Origin: Alcanivorax sp.
GTDB taxonomy: Bacteria; Pseudomonadota; Gammaproteobacteria; Pseudomonadales; Alcanivoracaceae
DNA length: 64,000 nucleotides
Reading direction: 5' to 3'
Assembly: GCF_019431375.1 (NCBI RefSeq)
Contig: NZ_CP080267.1
Location: 1,922,001-1,986,000, forward strand
Notes under the pieces: model-generated
Database searches by the model: none
What the model was told of the DNA's origin: nothing
Seen by the model: only the letters and a program-made list of their open reading frames with translations
Shown here: one piece after another, positions 61,057 through 64,000 of the stretch
Layout of the letters: the number at the start of each line of letters is the position of its first letter
How positions within the stretch are numbered: position 1 is the stretch's first letter
Position numbers and translations under genes: made by a program

Positions 61057-61308
61057 TTAACTCTCGCCAACGATCAGCACTTCAGCCTTCAACCATAGAT
61101 CTGAAGGGCGGCACTCCAATGCCTCGGACAGACGCCACACCGTTGAAACCGAGGCTTGTCGATTACCCAGCTCAACACCGGACAGAAAGGATCTGGAGAG
61201 CCCTGCCCTGTTAGCCAAATCCTCTTGGCTGATACTCAGCTCAATACGCCTAATCTTGACTGCTTTGCCAAAGGCAACCGGAATTTCCATCAAATGCTGA
61301 CCTGCCAT
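61057..61308 (-). CDS. XRE-family helix-turn-helix regulator
   Basis: 83 residues, essentially one Cro/CI-type helix-turn-helix domain: AVKIRRIELSISQEDLANRA, then GLSRSFLSGVELGNRQASVS. Start at 61308 (MAGQHLMEIPVAF); a shorter form from the second Met (61290) is possible. It ends 16 bases from the stop of the preceding convergent gene and diverges from the lipoprotein gene at 61489. Probably regulates its own promoter and that gene. Confidence 0.88.
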   Translation of the reverse strand: MAGQHLMEIPVAFGKAVKIRRIELSISQEDLANRAGLSRSFLSGVELGNRQASVSTVWRLSEALECRPSDLWLKAEVLIVGES

Positions 61309-61368
61309 CTAAGGTAAAGAAAGCAGTCTGGATGGTTATGAGAAGCCTATTAACGCCCGTTAGGGCAC

Positions 61369-61385
61369 CCTATGTACTCTATAGG
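61369..61385. promoter_or_regulatory. Candidate XRE operator in the divergent region
   Basis: CCTAT-N7-ATAGG (CCTATGTACTCTATAGG) is a clean inverted repeat 61 bases upstream of the XRE start. Repeated TAATCA units lie at 61399-61421. Evidence is position and symmetry only. Confidence 0.35.
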
Positions 61386-61488
61386 AAACATTAAGTAATC
61401 TAATCACCCTAATCATCTGATTAAGGGTCGCCTCAGAGCATTGGCTCATCCCACCAAAGAAGAACGAAGCACAAAAAAGGAGAAAACC

Positions 61489-62268
61489 ATGGGCAATGAC
61501 TGCCTTCGACTGATAGCAGGCCTTTTTCTGGCTACATCACTTATCGGCTGCCTGGATGGCGCCAGCGATATAGACATCGTCAAAGAAGGGCGATTCGACG
61601 CCCACCCAGAATTCAAGATCGGTGAAACCTTTGACAACCGGTCCATGTGCGAAAGCACCAGCTGGCAAATGGTTCAAGATAACCGTGGAAGAGATCTAGT
61701 CGAGTACCGCTGCGAGATTGTAGGCGTCAACGACTACTACCATAAAAGACTGGTTGCTCTGGCTGAAAAATGCCAGGAATCCCTAAACGACACCTCCCCC
61801 AACCCCTTCAGGGCAAGACTCAAGAAAGAGCGCCAAGAAGAGCTGGATTCTATCGATCATCTCAAATCAGAAGTTGAGTCTGCCGAATCAGATCGAACAA
61901 AAAGGCTCATCAAATATCACTCAAAAAAAGCCGATGAGAAGACAGCGAGGCTGGAAGAGCTTGACCGGTGGGAAAAGAACAAAATAGCCAACAACAAAAC
62001 CACTCTATCCAAAGTTAACCAGATCTTGTCTGGGTTTAATGTCGCCTCAGCCTATGAGTTCTTCCGCTGGTCTGTCGCCGAAAACGGCACCTTCGTTCTG
62101 ATTGAGGGTGGGGTCGGGCTTAAAAAGCCAACAGATGAAAAACACCATGAAAGCACCTATGGCGACCGGCAGATGAGACTCTCGGTCGGTTATGCATACG
62201 AAAACAGAGATCTCCGTCATGCATTTACCGGAACCCACGACAGCAGCCTCGAACTCCATTGCCAATGA
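61489..62268 (+). CDS. Lipoprotein of unknown function with coiled coil
   Basis: 259 residues from ATG 61489, which has an AAGGAG ribosome-binding site (61478); the frame is open from 61441. The signal peptide ends in the lipobox SLIGC. Residues about 115-185 are strongly charged and helical (KKERQEELDSIDHLKSEVES), a probable coiled coil. No domain recognised. Followed after 35 bases by another lipoprotein gene. Confidence 0.75.
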   Translation: MGNDCLRLIAGLFLATSLIGCLDGASDIDIVKEGRFDAHPEFKIGETFDNRSMCESTSWQMVQDNRGRDLVEYRCEIVGVNDYYHKRLVALAEKCQESLNDTSPNPFRARLKKERQEELDSIDHLKSEVESAESDRTKRLIKYHSKKADEKTARLEELDRWEKNKIANNKTTLSKVNQILSGFNVASAYEFFRWSVAENGTFVLIEGGVGLKKPTDEKHHESTYGDRQMRLSVGYAYENRDLRHAFTGTHDSSLELHCQ

Positions 62269-62303
62269 TCTAACACGAACTCTGACACGCAAGGTATTGA
62301 ACA

Positions 62304-63116
62304 ATGATTAACAAACTGATCATCACTCTATTATTCGCAGCATTCATGACCGGCTGCGGTGAAACATTTGATGCTTCGAATGACAACATGATCCGGGTCT
62401 CGTACAACGGGATTTTAGAGACTTTGGATGGTAAAGAAGAGGAGCAGTTCAAACGCCAGTACCAGTTCTATACAGAACAGTATGAACTCCCGCAGGATCC
62501 TGAAGAGCCTGGTATCAATTTTGCTCAAAATGACATTGAGTCACTTCATGGCCTCACCTACGGGGAGGTCATCAGCAAAGTCGCGCAGCATGAACAGTAC
62601 GTTGCCGACATTCGCAGGGAAGAAGATCTCTTTATGCTCCGAGAGCTCCATGGCCTCTATCTAGATAGCAGAGAAAAGATCTTGTCGTCGATGAAAGACC
62701 TGCCAGTGGCCCTAGAAGCGATGGAAGCAAAATTCCTGGGGCCGCTGGCCATCAAAGCCGAACTCGATAACAACACCGATTACACTATCAGGGAATTCTC
62801 CCTAGAGGTGAGCGTCGTCCAGAGAAGTACGGGGGAACAGGTTTACTCAACGTCAGTATTCGCCGACCTTGGTAATGACCCGCTCCCGCCCGGCTACTCC
62901 TACACCAGCTCATTTGGAGATCAAAAAGTACAAGAGGTGATACAAGACAAGAACTACACCGTGATTGGGTATCTATCCAATGTCATCGTTGATGATGGCA
63001 GGCGCGTATATGCCAAGATGGCTGAAAGTAACTTCCTACAGTACGCCTCTTTGAAAAGAGCCTACCCTGAAGAGTTCAAGGATATTCAGGAAGAGCTGGG
63101 CGATCCGGTTATCTAG
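62304..63116 (+). CDS. Lipoprotein of unknown function
   Basis: 270 residues. Signal peptide with lipobox FMTGC; the mature start GETFDASNDNMIRVSYNGIL resembles small DUF6694-type lipoproteins, but with a longer, acidic C-terminal part (NNTDYTIREFSLEVSVV looks like a beta-sandwich strand). It follows another lipoprotein gene and the XRE regulator, probably as one accessory unit. Function unknown. The remaining 240 bases to the next remnant hold nothing I can identify. Confidence 0.75.
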   Translation: MINKLIITLLFAAFMTGCGETFDASNDNMIRVSYNGILETLDGKEEEQFKRQYQFYTEQYELPQDPEEPGINFAQNDIESLHGLTYGEVISKVAQHEQYVADIRREEDLFMLRELHGLYLDSREKILSSMKDLPVALEAMEAKFLGPLAIKAELDNNTDYTIREFSLEVSVVQRSTGEQVYSTSVFADLGNDPLPPGYSYTSSFGDQKVQEVIQDKNYTVIGYLSNVIVDDGRRVYAKMAESNFLQYASLKRAYPEEFKDIQEELGDPVI

Positions 63117-63359
63117 TTTGGCATTATCCCAGCCGTGACCACAGTTGCGCGATTATCAAAGTGTGTGGAGACTGTGTCCATCTGACACCATGTGCGGTGG
63201 GGGGCCTGACTTGACTGCCAGGAGACGACCTCCCATCGCAAAGGATTTCACACCGTGCTCCTTGAGACATGAATCTTGCAATACTTCATCCCCAAAAAAT
63301 AGATTTTTAGATAACCGATTGCTTTAGTTATGCCAGATTTTCAGAGACTAAAATTTTTA

Positions 63360-63459
63360 TCAGGAGGCATTACTTTCAATATAAGTTCGGAATTCCTGCT
63401 CTGACATCGTATCATGGCGTCCATCATAAGTATCAGGCACCAGATTATAGATTGATCTA
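63360..63459 (-). pseudogene. 3' remnant of a gene cut by the IS5-like element
   Basis: On the minus strand an open frame runs from the IS end to a stop at 63360 and encodes RSIYNLVPDTYDGRHDTMSE and about 12 further residues, ending YIESNAS. Its composition is protein-like. I do not recognise it. If real, the 5' part lies beyond the element, outside the window. Confidence 0.35.
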
Positions 63460-64000
63460 GGGAAGGTCTGAATAACTCGCTTTTTTCGCCTTTACGATGA
63501 TCAACAGGCTTCTGCCATCAAATTCAGGCCACAATTCACTCTTGAGTGTTCATTTTTTCGCCTGATTGCCGCACTTTAGCGGCAATCAGGCGCACTGCCC
63601 CTAGGGCAGCAGCACCCGTTTCACCCTCAACAGGTTGTGCAGCCCCGCCAGGAGATAGAGCCGGTTGGTATTTTTCGCCAGACCCCGGTAGCGAACCTTG
63701 CTGTAACCGAACATGCCTTTGATCACTCGGAAGGGATGTTCCACTTTGGCACGTACGCTGGCTTTGATGGTTTCGCATTCCAGCGCAACCTTCGACATCG
63801 TGGAGCGCTTACCAGGACGCTCAGCGATAAACCAATCCACTTTACGGTTCTTGTGCTCTTCGCGTTTCTCGATACCGCAATAACCCGCGTCTCCCCAGAC
63901 ACGTTTCTCTTTGCCATGCAAAAGCTGGTCTGATGCCGTCAGGTCATGCTCATTCGCGGCGGTAGTGGCAAGGCTATGAATCAGACCCACCGTGTCATCG
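63460..64000 (-). mobile_element. IS5-family-like insertion sequence, one end visible
   Basis: Left boundary at about 63461: CTAG (tetramer, possible target duplication) followed by GGAAGGTCTGAATAACTCGC as terminal repeat. Inside are a 14-base stem (63559-63572 with 63579-63592) and the transposase gene. The element continues past the window end, so the second terminal repeat cannot be seen. Confidence 0.7.
63601..64000 (-). CDS. IS5-family transposase, 5' end outside the window
   Basis: C-terminal about 133 residues of an IS5-type DDE transposase. DDTVGLIHSLATTAANEHD is followed by VWGDAGYCGIEKREEHKN (a catalytic Asp region), RAKVEHPFRVIKGMFGYSKV (the conserved Glu region; the R-x-x-VEHPF motif is typical), and LHNLLRVKRVLLP at the end. 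The frame is open to the window edge. Confidence 0.9.
   Translation of the reverse strand, partial: DDTVGLIHSLATTAANEHDLTASDQLLHGKEKRVWGDAGYCGIEKREEHKNRKVDWFIAERPGKRSTMSKVALECETIKASVRAKVEHPFRVIKGMFGYSKVRYRGLAKNTNRLYLLAGLHNLLRVKRVLLP

Noticed and set aside
14038..64000. Right attachment site matching the tRNA-Leu 3' end
   Set aside because: Only short GGCACCA matches were seen, for example near 63437; too short to support a site.
1..64000. CRISPR array or restriction-modification system
   Set aside because: No regularly spaced short repeats and no methylase, Cas or nuclease genes other than the YqaJ-like and RadC-like ones were seen.

Overview
The window reads as chromosome of a marine hydrocarbon-degrading gammaproteobacterium, most likely Alcanivorax or a close relative. 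I infer this from a CYP153 alkane-hydroxylase gene set in the order known from A. borkumensis (AraC regulator, ferredoxin, P450, GMC alcohol dehydrogenase, ferredoxin reductase), an AlmA-like flavoprotein monooxygenase, and a gammaproteobacterial core block tRNA-Leu/rnr/rlmB/rpsF/priB/rpsR/rplI/dnaB/alr/radA. No database search was possible, so family names rest on motifs and remembered sequences.

Region 1 (1-14037) is core genome: the end of a mercuric-reductase-like flavoprotein, a DUF547 protein and a small membrane protein (plus strand); then radA (frameshifted here), alr, dnaB, rplI, rpsR, priB, rpsF, rlmB and rnr (minus strand), interrupted by two plus-strand exported proteins of unknown function; then tRNA-Leu(CAG). 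Palindromic repeats sit between genes. Two are long nested palindromes, both lying exactly where transcription converges.

Region 2 (14038-28833) starts with a tyrosine integrase beside the tRNA gene. It then holds a TetR-controlled peroxisome-like beta-oxidation operon (acyl-CoA dehydrogenase, MFE-2 protein with three SCP2 domains, SCPx-type thiolase) and the CYP153 operon with its AraC regulator.

Region 3 (28228-51268) is the most interesting part. Two paralogous four-gene operons, 29015-33409 and 38395-42675, encode the same four families in different order: a PF10118-like protein, a short-chain dehydrogenase, an alpha/beta hydrolase and a flavin/Baeyer-Villiger monooxygenase. Between them lie a FadL-type outer-membrane channel and a 1026-residue lipoprotein. 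A seven-gene minus-strand operon (51178 to 42822) adds a third PF10118-like protein, a BtrH-like protein, a double-hotdog thioesterase, an acyl-CoA ligase, two acyl-CoA dehydrogenases and a GMC oxidoreductase. All four transcription units carry one related 22-base operator-like site at the promoter (28959, 33677, 38370, 51247). I infer one regulon for uptake and oxidation of a hydrophobic substrate through alcohol, ketone, ester and acyl-CoA. The PF10118-like proteins show a full E...ExxH...E...ExxH pattern, as in ferritin-like di-iron enzymes.

Region 4 (51389-64000) has a TetR-regulated RND efflux pair, then a mobile-element-style module (glycine-zipper protein, RadC-like, DUF932, YqaJ-like nuclease, a possible recombination accessory protein) with small hairpins between genes, an XRE regulator, two lipoproteins, and an IS5-like element running off the window end. 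The integrase at the tRNA and this module may mark the two sides of one large genomic island, but no matching right attachment site was found.
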